NCBI GenBank assembly: GCA_035540635.1
Contig: DATLGH010000003.1
Coordinates: 62,001 to 126,000 of the forward strand
Direction of reading: 5' to 3'
Length of the DNA: 64,000 bases
DNA from: Egibacteraceae bacterium
Lineage (GTDB): Bacteria; Actinomycetota; Nitriliruptoria; Euzebyales; Egibacteraceae
The translations under genes were made by a program, and so were the position numbers. Below, piece after piece: positions 56,704 through 64,000 of this stretch; position 1 is the stretch's first letter, and each line of letters begins with the position of its first letter. The notes below the pieces were generated by a model. The model saw only the letters and a program-made list of their open reading frames with translations. It was not told the DNA's origin and ran no database searches.

Positions 56704-57720
56704 ATGCCATCACCATCCACGACTGCCCGGGGAGTCGCTGTCGTGACGGGCGGGACGGCGGGAATCGGGCGAGCGAGCGTCCGCTGCCTGGCCGAGCGCG
56801 GCTGGGACGTCGGTGTCATCGCCCGTGGACAGGACCGGCTCGACGCCACCGTCGCCGAGGTCGAGCGGCTCGGTCGCCGGGCCGTGGCGGTGTCCGCCGA
56901 CGTGGCGGACGCGGCAGCTCTGGATGACGCCGCCGACCGCATCGAGGCGACGCTGGGGCCGATCGACGTGTGGGTCAACAACGCGTTCACGGGCGCCATC
57001 GCCTTCTTCGAGGAGGTGACGCCCAAGGAGTTCGAGCGCATCACCGGGGTCACCTACCTCGGTTTCGTCAACGGCACCCGCACCGCCCTCGCACGGATGG
57101 CGACGCGCAACCGCGGCACGATCATCCAGGTCGGATCGGCCCTGGCGTTCCGCGGCATCCCTCTGCAGGCCGCCTACTGCGGTGCCAAGCACGCCATCGT
57201 CGGGTTCACCGAGTCGGTCCGAACGGAGCTGCTGCACAAGGGCCTCGACATCAACCTGTGCTCAGTGCACATGCCCGGAGTGAACACGCCCCAGTTCGGC
57301 TGGGTGCTGCACCGCGGCATCGATCACCACCCGATGCCGGTCCCGCCGATCTACCAGCCGGAGGTCGCCGGCCGGGCTGTCGCCCACGTCGCCGAGCATC
57401 CGCGGCGCTCGATGTGGGTGGGATTGCCGACCGTCCTCACGATCCTCGGCAACCGCTTCGCCCCGTCCCTGCTCGACCGCTTCCTCGCCCGCACCAACGT
57501 CGAGGACCAGCAGTCCCCCGACCACGACCCGCCGGGCGAGCGGTCCAACACCTGGGAGCCGGTGCCCGGCGGGGACATCGCCGCCCACGGCGCCTTCGAC
57601 GACCAGGCGCACGCGCGCAGCCCCGAGCTGTGGCTCAGCCTGCACCGCGGCGCCGTTGCGGCAGCCGGCGCAGCGCTGCTCGGCATCGCCGCCGCAGCGG
57701 CGGGCTCGCGACGCAGCTGA
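56704..57720 (+). CDS. Short-chain dehydrogenase/reductase with C-terminal membrane tail
   Basis: 338 residues from ATG 56704. Classical SDR: cofactor motif VVTGGTAGIGRA, NNAF, catalytic Ser in IIQVGSALAF and YCGAK (Tyr/Lys). After the Rossmann fold (about 1-250) comes a polar linker and a C-terminal hydrophobic helix (GAVAAAGAALLGIAAAAAGS), which may anchor it to the membrane. The family reduces or oxidises carbonyl/hydroxyl groups with NAD(P); Arg in IARGQDR after strand 2 suggests NADP. Followed by 6-phosphogluconate dehydrogenase and GH15 genes, a likely transcription unit. Confidence 0.87.
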   Translation: MPSPSTTARGVAVVTGGTAGIGRASVRCLAERGWDVGVIARGQDRLDATVAEVERLGRRAVAVSADVADAAALDDAADRIEATLGPIDVWVNNAFTGAIAFFEEVTPKEFERITGVTYLGFVNGTRTALARMATRNRGTIIQVGSALAFRGIPLQAAYCGAKHAIVGFTESVRTELLHKGLDINLCSVHMPGVNTPQFGWVLHRGIDHHPMPVPPIYQPEVAGRAVAHVAEHPRRSMWVGLPTVLTILGNRFAPSLLDRFLARTNVEDQQSPDHDPPGERSNTWEPVPGGDIAAHGAFDDQAHARSPELWLSLHRGAVAAAGAALLGIAAAAAGSRRS

Positions 57721-57763
57721 CTGGAACGAGCGCACCCGCTCGGCATCCTGACAGGAGTCACAC

Positions 57764-58716
57764 ATGAGGTTGGCGGTCATCGGTTTGGGACGGATGGGGC
57801 TGAGCCTCGGAGAGCTCGCCATCGACCGAGGGCATGAGGTCGTCGGGTGGGATCCGAGCGCGGACGCGCGGTCCACGGCGGCCGACCTGGACATCGAGGT
57901 GGCGGGTGACCTCGGCGACGTCGCCGGAGCGCTGCCGACCCCGCGGGTGGTGCTCATGTGGGTCCCCCATGGCAATCCGGTCGACGCGAACCTCGTCACG
58001 CTGCGGGAGGGCCTCGAGCACGGCGACGTCGTCGCCGACTGCGGCAACTCGCACTGGGAGGACTCCCGACGCCGTCACGACGAGCTGGTCGACGACGGCA
58101 TCCGGTTCCTCGACATCGGCACGAGCGGGGGGATCAGCGTCGCGCTCGGCTGGCAGGGTGCGTTCATGGCAGGCGGCCCGAGGGACGCCTTCAATCTGGT
58201 GCAGCCGCTGCTGCGGGACCTCGCCGTGGCCGACGGCGCCGTCTTCTACGCCGGGCCGTCGCCGTCGGGGCATTTCGTGAAGCTGGGCACAACGCGATCG
58301 AGTTCGGGATGATCCAGGCGATCGCCGAGGGGGTCGAGCTGCTGCGCGGCTTCGACCATGAGCTCGATCTGCCGGCGGTGTTCGAGCACTGGAACCACGG
58401 GACGGTGATCCGCAGCTGGCTGGTCGGGCTGATGGGCAACGCGCTCGCGCACGGCGGGATCGGTCCGGAGGGTGACGTCGCAGTCGGTCTCGAGGGGCTG
58501 TCGACGGTGGTGGAGGACACCGGCGAGGTCAAGTGGGTCACCCAGTGGGCGTCCGAGCACGACATCCCGACACCGGTGACCGCGATGGCCCAGCAGCTGC
58601 TCATGGCCTACCGCGACGTCGACTGGCCGGCGGCGAAGGCCGTCGCGCTGCTCCGCAACCAGTTCGGCGGCCATCCGATCCGCCGACGCGACGCCGCCGC
58701 GGGGCAGCGTTCATGA
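57764..58716 (+). pseudogene. gnd: 6-phosphogluconate dehydrogenase (decarboxylating), one-base frameshift
   Basis: ATG 57764 begins MRLAVIGLGRMGLSLGELAI, then VVADCGNSHWEDSRRRHDEL, FLDIGTSGGISVALGWQGAF. At about 58287 AAGCTGGGCACAAC is one base short of the expected AAGCTGGTGCACAAC (KLVHNAIEFGMIQA), so the frame ends at 58312 while the rest runs on in another frame to 58716 (GVELLRGFDHELDLPAVFEH, GHPIRRRDAA). Corrected length is about 317 residues, the YqeC/GndA short form. Its end overlaps the GH15 start (ATGA). Probably functional in reality if the base is a sequence error. Confidence 0.82.
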
Positions 58717-60539
58717 GCGAGCTTCCCGACGGCTGGCCGTCGCAGCCGCCCATCACCGACTACGCCATGTTGTCGGACTGCCACGCCCCAGCGCTGGTGT
58801 CACGCGACGGGTCGGTGGACTGGTGGTGCCCGCCTCGCGCGGACGGGCCGTCGGTGTTCGGCCGCCTGCTCGATGCGGACGCTGGCCACTGGACGCTGTC
58901 GGCGGTCGACCCTGCCGAGATCTCCCGCCGCTATCTCGACGACACCCTCGTGCTGGAGACGACGGTGATCACCGAGAGCGGGGAGGTGCAAATCCTCGAC
59001 TGCCTCGCCCTGGAGCCGGGCGCCCGGGGGCACGACATCGGCTTCAAGGTCCCGCAGCTGCTGGTCCGCAGCGTCGAGGGCGTGCGCGGCAGCGTGACGG
59101 TGCGCTGCGAGTTCGCACCGCGTGTCGAGTACGGGCTCACCGTGCCGCACCTCGAGGAGTCCGATGGTGTCATCGTCGCCGAGGGAGGACCCGTCCGGCT
59201 GCGGCTGTCCACGCCGGTGCCTCTGCGCATCGACGAGGGCACGGCGACCGGCGAGCTGACCGTCGAGGAGGGGAAGCAGCACACGTTCGCGCTGGCCTAC
59301 GCGTCGCTGCACGGCAAGGACGAGGCCGCCGGCACCGAGCCGGGCGAGGCGCTCACCGAGACGCTCGCAGGCTGGCGATCCTGGGTCGACGCGCACGACC
59401 CCTACGAGGGTCCGCATGCCGAGGCGGTGCAGCGCAGCGCCCTGGTGCTGCAGGCGCTGACCTACCAGCCCTCCGGTGCGGTCCTGGCCGCGCCGACCAC
59501 CTCGCTGCCCGCCGAACTCGGGGGATCCGACAACTGGGACTACCGCTACGCCTGGCTGCGCGACCTCTCCCTGACCACCCAGGCCCTGTGGATCGGCGCC
59601 TGCCCCGACGAGGTCGGCCGGTTCCTGCAGTTCATCGCCGACGCAGCCGGCCAGCCGGCCGAGGGCGACCGCGTCCAGATAATGTACGGCCTCGACGGAC
59701 GACGTTGGCTGCCCGAGCACGAGCTCGACCACCTCGCCGGCTACGCCGACAGCCGCCCCGTGCGCATCGGCAACGACGCGTGGGACCAGTCCCAGCTCGA
59801 CGTCATGGGCGAGGTCCTCGACCTCGCGCTGCGCTACCGCGACCAGCTCGACCCGATCAACGAGCGCACCCGACGACTCCTGCGCTGGATGGCCGAGGAA
59901 GCCGCGACGACGTGGCAGGCCGAGGACGCAGGCATGTGGGAGTCCCGCGACGGCGGCCGGCACTACACGACCTCGAAGGTGATGTGCTGGGTCGCGCTCG
60001 ACCGCGCCTTGCAGCTCGCCGACCTCCTCGACGCGCAGGACGAGATCGACCGCTGGCAGGCGATCGCCGAGGAGATCCGCCAGACCGTCCTCGAGCAGGC
60101 TTGGAACGCCGACATCGACGCCTACGCCGGCGCGCTCGGCTCGGACCGCCTCGACGCCTCCGTGCTGCTCATGCCGCTCGTCGGGTTCCTCGACGCCCGC
60201 GACGAGCGGATGCGCGCCACCATCCGAGCCATCCAACGCGAGCTCACCCGCGACGGGCTCGTCTACCGCTGGGACGGCGACGCCAACGGCTTCGTGCTGT
60301 GCACCGCCTGGCTCGTCGAGTGCCTCGCCCTGGCCGGCGAGCACGACGAAGCCGCCGGTCTGCTCGACCGGCTCGTCGCCCGCGCCAACGACCTCGGCCT
60401 TTACGCCGAGCAGATCGAGCCCGCCACCGGCGCGCACGCCGGCAACTACCCCCAGGCGTTCTCCCACGTCGGCATAATCAACGCCGCCTGGCGGATCGGG
60501 CAGACCGCCGACCAGCAAACACCTTCGTCACCTACGTGA
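58713..60539 (+). CDS. Glycoside hydrolase family 15 (glucoamylase/trehalase-like)
   Basis: 608 residues; ATG 58713 overlaps the preceding stop. N-terminal beta domain (ITDYAMLSDCHAPALVSRDGSVDWWCPPRADGPSVFGRLLD), then an (alpha/alpha)6 barrel with GSDNWDYRYAWLRDLSLTTQALW, NDAWDQSQLDVMGEVLDLAL, ESRDGGRHYTTSKVMCWVALDRAL and GLYAEQIEPATGAHAGNYPQAFSHVGIINAAW, where the two Glu candidates (WES and AEQIE) lie. No signal peptide, so it acts on an intracellular glucan or trehalose. Neighbouring Gnd suggests feeding glucose into the pentose phosphate route (inference). Confidence 0.9.
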   Translation: MSELPDGWPSQPPITDYAMLSDCHAPALVSRDGSVDWWCPPRADGPSVFGRLLDADAGHWTLSAVDPAEISRRYLDDTLVLETTVITESGEVQILDCLALEPGARGHDIGFKVPQLLVRSVEGVRGSVTVRCEFAPRVEYGLTVPHLEESDGVIVAEGGPVRLRLSTPVPLRIDEGTATGELTVEEGKQHTFALAYASLHGKDEAAGTEPGEALTETLAGWRSWVDAHDPYEGPHAEAVQRSALVLQALTYQPSGAVLAAPTTSLPAELGGSDNWDYRYAWLRDLSLTTQALWIGACPDEVGRFLQFIADAAGQPAEGDRVQIMYGLDGRRWLPEHELDHLAGYADSRPVRIGNDAWDQSQLDVMGEVLDLALRYRDQLDPINERTRRLLRWMAEEAATTWQAEDAGMWESRDGGRHYTTSKVMCWVALDRALQLADLLDAQDEIDRWQAIAEEIRQTVLEQAWNADIDAYAGALGSDRLDASVLLMPLVGFLDARDERMRATIRAIQRELTRDGLVYRWDGDANGFVLCTAWLVECLALAGEHDEAAGLLDRLVARANDLGLYAEQIEPATGAHAGNYPQAFSHVGIINAAWRIGQTADQQTPSSPT

Positions 60540-60622
60540 CATTGGTCGCTCGGCTTGCATGCCCGTCGCCTCATCTGGCAACCGCTTCCAGAGGGCAGCG
60601 ATCACGAAGGGGTCATCCCGCG

Positions 60623-60903
60623 ATGGCAGGACGAACCTACGAACAGCAGACCACGAGCACCGGCCTCCGCCGCCCCGCTCGGGCTGATGGTGAGCACGGG
60701 CGTGCCGGTGGTCCTCATCGTCCTCGGCGTTGCGCTGCTCGGCAGCGGCGCCATCGACTGGGCGAGCGCGATCGTGTGGGGCATCGTGCACGGCCGCCTT
60801 CACCCTACTTCGGCAAGGCCCCCCTGTGGCGAGTCTGATGGGGCACCTGCTGTTCGGCCTGGTGCTCGGCCTTGGCTACCAGTTGCTACCAATCGGAGGC
60901 TGA
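60623..60903 (+). pseudogene. Small membrane protein, frameshifted
   Basis: ATG 60623 (MAGRTYEQQTTSTG). The hydrophobic part is split over frames: LMVSTGVPVVLIVLGVALLG and SAIVWGIVHG in one, TAAFTLL and SLMGHLLFGLVLGLGYQLLP in another, ending at 60903, four bases before the next ATG. Two net one-base shifts. Probably a three-helix membrane protein related to its neighbour by function only. Could be intact in the real genome. Confidence 0.45.
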
Positions 60904-60906
60904 CAC

Positions 60907-61383
60907 ATGCTCGCACGACGTCTGCTCCTCGGCGCGGTCGCCGGTGCCACCGGCACCGCCGTGCTGAACCTCACCACCTACCTCGACATGGCGATCCGCG
61001 CGCGACCGTCGAGCCAGATGCCCGCCGAAGCCGCCGACGAGCTGACCGACAAGGTCGGCCTGCCGCTGGCCGGCGAGGACGACGGTGACGAGGCCGCCCA
61101 GGCCCGTAAGACGGCGCTGGGCGCGCTCTTCGGCTTCGCCACCGGCATCGGCCTCGGCGCCAGCTTCGGTGCCCTGCGCCCCGCGCTCCGGTCCGTGCCC
61201 ACCTCCGTTCTCGCCGCCGGCGTGGGGCTATCCGCGACGGTCGCGAGCTCCGGGCCGCTCGTCGCGCTGGGGCTCACCGACCCGACCGAGTGGGGCGCCG
61301 AAGGTTGGGTGTCCGATCTCGTCCCCCACCTCGCCTACGGCCTCGCGACCGTCCTCGTCCACGACGCCCTGGACCTCGAATAG
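60907..61383 (+). CDS. Membrane protein, 158 aa
   Basis: ATG 60907 after cggagg. Hydrophobic segments at about 5-25 (LLLGAVAGATGTAVLNLTTYL), 68-85 (ALGALFGFATGIGLGASFG), 97-120 (TSVLAAGVGLSATVASSGPLVALG) and 138-152, with an acidic cytosolic or external loop (LPLAGEDDGDEAAQA). Glycine-rich helices. No family recognised. Follows the broken small membrane gene by three bases, so the two probably formed one unit. Confidence 0.75.
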   Translation: MLARRLLLGAVAGATGTAVLNLTTYLDMAIRARPSSQMPAEAADELTDKVGLPLAGEDDGDEAAQARKTALGALFGFATGIGLGASFGALRPALRSVPTSVLAAGVGLSATVASSGPLVALGLTDPTEWGAEGWVSDLVPHLAYGLATVLVHDALDLE

Positions 61384-61548
61384 GCGAGTTGTGCTTGACA
61401 GGCGGGCAGGGCGGCCATCCTGGCTGTGGCCGGCTGGTTTGAGCCGCTCGATGACGCTCGGGAGAACCGGTCGAGGCTGGGCTGGTAGCCGATGATGCGC
61501 ACGGTGATGCTGCGCGCCCGGCGCATGACCATGGAGGGGATGAGGATC

Positions 61549-61923
61549 ATGGCGGCGACGAAGCGCCGGAACGACAGCGGCACCGAGAACCAGACCGTCG
61601 AGCACCTCGAGCAGCTGCTGTCGGCCGCCAAGGACGCCGGCACCCCGGTGTTCGTCTCGCCGCACTACTACTACCCGCACGACGACCAGTGGCAGTTCGG
61701 CGGTCAGCTCGAGCAGATGATGCACGACATCGACATGTTCGAGCGCTCAGGGCCGCTCGATGCCGAGGGGCTCGAGGGCTCCGGCGCCGATGGCACGACA
61801 CCCTCAAGCCCTACATCGCCGACGGCCAGACCGTCGTCACCAGCCCCCACAAGGTGTACGGGCCGGAGAACAACGCCGTGCGTGCTCACCACCGAGGAGG
61901 CCACGAAGGCGCTCGCAGGCTGA
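61549..61923 (+). pseudogene. Isochorismatase-family cysteine hydrolase, degraded
   Basis: From ATG 61549: ENQTVEHLEQLLSAAKDAGT, PVFVSPHYYYPHDDQWQFGG, MMHDIDMFERSGPLDAEGLE. At about 61793 one base is missing (GATGGCAC for GAT-TGG-CAC) and the next frame reads WHDTLKPYIADGQTVVTSPH and KVYGPENN. The segment that should carry the catalytic Cys is deleted, and the final TTEEATKALAG returns in the first frame. The N-terminal strand with the catalytic Asp is also missing. Dead gene with a true internal deletion. Confidence 0.65.
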
Positions 61924-62025
61924 CGGCATCGAACGGTTGCCGATCGGTGATCGCCGGAAGGAACCGCCGCGTGCGGCGGTTCCCCGCCACTGACCGCTGC
62001 GCGACCGGATGAGGGAGAACACGAC

Positions 62026-63423
62026 ATGAGCGACACCTTCGATGTGATCGTCCTGGGAGCCGGCTCGACCGGCACGAACGTGGCGGGGTACGCCCGCGAC
62101 AACGGGCTCTCCGTCGCGGTCGTCGAACGCGAGCTGGTCGGGGGCGAGTGCTCGTACTGGGCGTGCATGCCCAGCAAGGCGCTGCTCGGCCCCGTGCACG
62201 CCGTCGCTGCCGCGCGGCGCCTGCCAGGCGCGGCTCAGGCGGTGACCGGCCAGATCGACGTCGACGCCGTGCTAGCCCGACGCGACGAGTTCATCTCCCA
62301 CCTCGACGACGGCCCCCAGGCCGACTGGCTCGCCTCGATCGACGCCGCGCTCGTGCGCGGACACGGCCGTCTCGTCGGTAAGCGGCAGGTCGAGGTCACC
62401 GCTGGCGACGGCAGCACCCGCACGCTGACCGCCGCGCGCGGGGTCGTGGTCGCCACCGGCAGCCGTGCCGCCACCCCGGCGGTCGACGGGTTGACCGACA
62501 TCGCCACGTGGGACAACCGCGACGTCACGACCGCCAAGCAGATCCCCCGACGGCTGCTCATCCTCGGCGGCGGGGTCGTCGGCGTGGAGATGGCGCAGGC
62601 GTACCGGCGCCTCGGCGCGGAGGAGGTCACCGTCGTCGAGATGGCCGGGCGCATCCTCGGCCCCTACGAGCCGTGGGTCAGCGAGGTGCTCACCGAGGCG
62701 CTGGAGGACGAGGGCATCAGCGTCCGCTCCGGCGTCGCCGCGAAGGCGGCCCGCCGGACCGGCGGCGACGGTCCCGTCACCCTCACCCTCGACGACGGCA
62801 GCGAGCTCGTCGGCGACCAGCTCCTCGTCGCCGCCGGGCGCACCTTCAACACCGACGACATCGGGCTGGAGGCGATCGGACTGGAACCGGGCGGTCCGCT
62901 CGAGGTCGACGACCAGCTGCGGGTCGCCGCCGTCGACGGGGGCTGGCTCTACGCGGCCGGCGACGCCAACGGCCGGACGCTGCTCACCCACCAGGGCAAG
63001 TACCAGGCGCGGCTCGTCGGCGACATCCTCGGGGGAAAGGACCGGGCCGCCTGGGCCGACCATCGCGCCGTCCCCCAGGTCGTGTTCACCGACCCGGAGA
63101 TCGCCGCCGTCGGCCACACCGAGGCACAGGCGCGCGAGACCGGCCTCGAGGTGAGCGTTGTCACCGTGCCGATCACCTCCGTGGCCGGCGCCGCCCTCGT
63201 CGGCAAGGACGTGGCCGGCAAGGCCCAGCTCGTGATCGACGCCGAGCGCCGAGTCGTCGTCGGGGCGACGTTCGTCGGCCCCCACGTCGGCGAGCTGCTG
63301 CACTCCGCGACGATCGCCATCGTCGGCGAGGTGCCGATCGACAGGCTGTGGCACGCCGTCCCCGCCTTCCCCACCGTCAGCGAGGTCTGGCTCCGCCTCC
63401 TCGAAGCCGACCGGGGCGTGTGA
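62026..63423 (+). CDS. Pyridine nucleotide-disulfide oxidoreductase (mercuric reductase/LPD-like)
   Basis: 465 residues from ATG 62026, after gagggag. FAD motif VIVLGAGSTGTNVAGYARDN; redox-active disulfide GGECSYWACMPSKALL (CxxxxC); NAD(P) motif LLILGGGVVGVEMAQAYRRLGA; second FAD motif GWLYAAGDANGR; C-terminal catalytic His-Glu in WHAVPAFPTVSEVW. All parts of a class I flavin disulfide reductase are present. No N-terminal heavy-metal domain and no Cys pair at the C-terminus, so mercuric reductase is unlikely. Stop overlaps the glutaredoxin-like start (GTGA), suggesting it reduces that protein or a thiol. Confidence 0.9.
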   Translation: MSDTFDVIVLGAGSTGTNVAGYARDNGLSVAVVERELVGGECSYWACMPSKALLGPVHAVAAARRLPGAAQAVTGQIDVDAVLARRDEFISHLDDGPQADWLASIDAALVRGHGRLVGKRQVEVTAGDGSTRTLTAARGVVVATGSRAATPAVDGLTDIATWDNRDVTTAKQIPRRLLILGGGVVGVEMAQAYRRLGAEEVTVVEMAGRILGPYEPWVSEVLTEALEDEGISVRSGVAAKAARRTGGDGPVTLTLDDGSELVGDQLLVAAGRTFNTDDIGLEAIGLEPGGPLEVDDQLRVAAVDGGWLYAAGDANGRTLLTHQGKYQARLVGDILGGKDRAAWADHRAVPQVVFTDPEIAAVGHTEAQARETGLEVSVVTVPITSVAGAALVGKDVAGKAQLVIDAERRVVVGATFVGPHVGELLHSATIAIVGEVPIDRLWHAVPAFPTVSEVWLRLLEADRGV

Positions 63424-63745
63424 CGGGGGCCACGATCACCGTGTTCTGGCGGCCCGGCTGCATGTTCGGCTCCGCCCTGCTGCGCGACCTAGAACGCCTC
63501 GACGTGCCCCACGAGCGGCGCGACATCTGGCAGGATCCCAAGGCCGCCGCGGCCGTCCGGGCCGCCGCCAGCGGCAACGAGACCGTCCCCACCGTCCGCA
63601 TCGGCGAGGTGACCTTCGTCAACCCGTCCGCGGCGGCGGGTGCTCGGCGCCATCCATCGACTCGACCGCCAGCGAACTGCCCCGCCCCTCTGAACCGGGC
63701 GGGTCCGCCCGCTGGCTGAACCGGCTCCTCGGCGGGGGCGACTGA
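63420..63745 (+). pseudogene. Glutaredoxin-like protein, 3' frameshifts
   Basis: GTG 63420 overlaps the reductase stop. Thioredoxin-fold N-terminus intact: ITVFWRPGCMFGSALLRDLE (single Cys, CxxG-like CMFG), VPHERRDIWQDPKAAAAVRA, NETVPTVRIGEVTFVNPSAA. Near 63639 and 63689 two one-base additions move the frame; the sequence then reads VLGAIHRLDRQRTAPP and SEPGGSARWLNRLLGGGD, ending at 63745. Uncorrected, the frame runs to 63719 with a random tail. Mycoredoxin-like proteins have CxxC; here the second Cys is replaced by Gly, a monothiol form. Confidence 0.65.
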
Positions 63746-63777
63746 GCCGGCTCCGTGGTTCGTCGCGATCCGGCGGG

Positions 63778-63987
63778 TCAGCGGCGGAGGCGGCGCACCG
63801 CGGCGCGGGCTATCAGCGCCACCGCAACCGGAGCGCTCATCGACAGCGCCATCGCGACGGCCCCTCGTGCCGGATCGGGCAGAGGCTTCAGCGCGGCGCC
63901 GATGCGGCCGGTGAGGTACATCGGCGGGGCTTCTCGGAGCACGTCTTCCTTGGCGTGTCCGCCGGCGGCTTCCCAGGTCTCCCACAT
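63778..63987 (-). CDS. Small protein with C-terminal membrane helix (may extend past the window)
   Basis: 69 residues if ATG 63987 is the start; the frame stays open to the window edge, so the N-terminus may lie outside. Polar N-terminal half (AGGHAKEDVLREAPPMYLTG), hydrophobic helix at the C-terminus (GAVAMALSMSAPVAVALIARAA) and basic end RRLRR. Resembles phage-holin-like or actinobacterial membrane-associated small proteins only in general shape. No family assigned. Confidence 0.5.
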   Translation of the reverse strand: MWETWEAAGGHAKEDVLREAPPMYLTGRIGAALKPLPDPARGAVAMALSMSAPVAVALIARAAVRRLRR

Positions 63988-64000
63988 GTGGCCGGCCCCG

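Noticed and set aside
58800-60518. 572-codon reverse frame opposite the GH15 gene
   Set aside because: Antisense shadow; GH15 motifs are on the forward strand.
62026-63423. Mercuric reductase (merA) assignment for the flavin disulfide reductase
   Set aside because: No N-terminal heavy-metal domain and no C-terminal Cys pair; no mer genes nearby.
1-64000. CRISPR arrays, insertion sequences or phage genes
   Set aside because: No regularly spaced repeats, no transposase or integrase motif, no terminal inverted repeats were seen on either strand.

Overview
The window is about 72% G+C, uses GTG as well as ATG starts, is packed with 4-base start/stop overlaps, and carries actinobacterial families: GAF-ANTAR regulators, an ECF42-type sigma factor with a DGPF partner, HxlR and PadR regulators, and a SpoIID/LytB protein with three S-layer homology (SLH) repeats. 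SLH repeats are rare in ordinary actinobacteria. I infer a deep-branching high-GC actinobacterium (Nitriliruptoria/Euzebya-like); no rRNA, tRNA or marker gene is present to confirm this. No CRISPR array or insertion sequence was seen.

Bases 1-18.6 kb hold envelope and redox genes: a 5'-truncated lytic transglycosylase, two secreted beta-propeller proteins, an SLH-anchored SpoIID protein, two aldehyde dehydrogenases, a VOC/YceI pair behind a repeated operator, a hemerythrin, a GGDEF-EAL protein and a molybdopterin oxidoreductase. Decayed genes lie at 6.9-7.7 kb and 14.3-14.8 kb. From 18.6 to 22 kb is a sulfur module: a metallo-beta-lactamase/double-rhodanese protein coupled to an MFS transporter, divergent from an ArsR-rhodanese fusion regulator across a 20-bp palindrome. 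From 22.1 to 25.2 kb, three genes with overlapping ends encode an SRPBCC/DUF5995 protein and an ABC permease and ATPase. From 26.3 to 35.6 kb come a geranylgeranyl-reductase-like flavoprotein, two GAF-ANTAR regulators around an anti-sigma-like kinase, a tandem zinc-ribbon protein, and a run of stress/membrane genes ending with a potassium channel.

From 36 to 43.9 kb are regulators (PadR, ECF42 with DGPF protein, LuxR) mixed with broken genes. The most original locus is 43.9-50.8 kb: ten co-oriented, mostly overlapping genes encoding a trans-prenyl diphosphate synthase, a CrtC/AttH-like protein, an SCP2-like lipid-binding protein, a methyltransferase, four beta-sandwich proteins that look related, and two unknowns. 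None of the non-enzymatic members shows a signal peptide. I infer an uncharacterised intracellular isoprenoid/lipid system.

From 51 to 63.7 kb there is a DsrE-family gene with an in-frame TGA exactly where a CxxC cysteine belongs (a selenocysteine candidate, confounded by a frameshift), an FAD oxidoreductase divergent from a truncated HxlR gene that abuts the 3' end of an NRPS/PKS gene (carrier fragment plus thioesterase), a phosphopantetheinyl transferase, and then a VKOR-like protein, SDR, 6-phosphogluconate dehydrogenase, GH15 glycosidase, flavin disulfide reductase and glutaredoxin. Many genes here are interrupted by single-base indels. Some loci also have real internal deletions, so both sequence error and genuine decay need to be considered.
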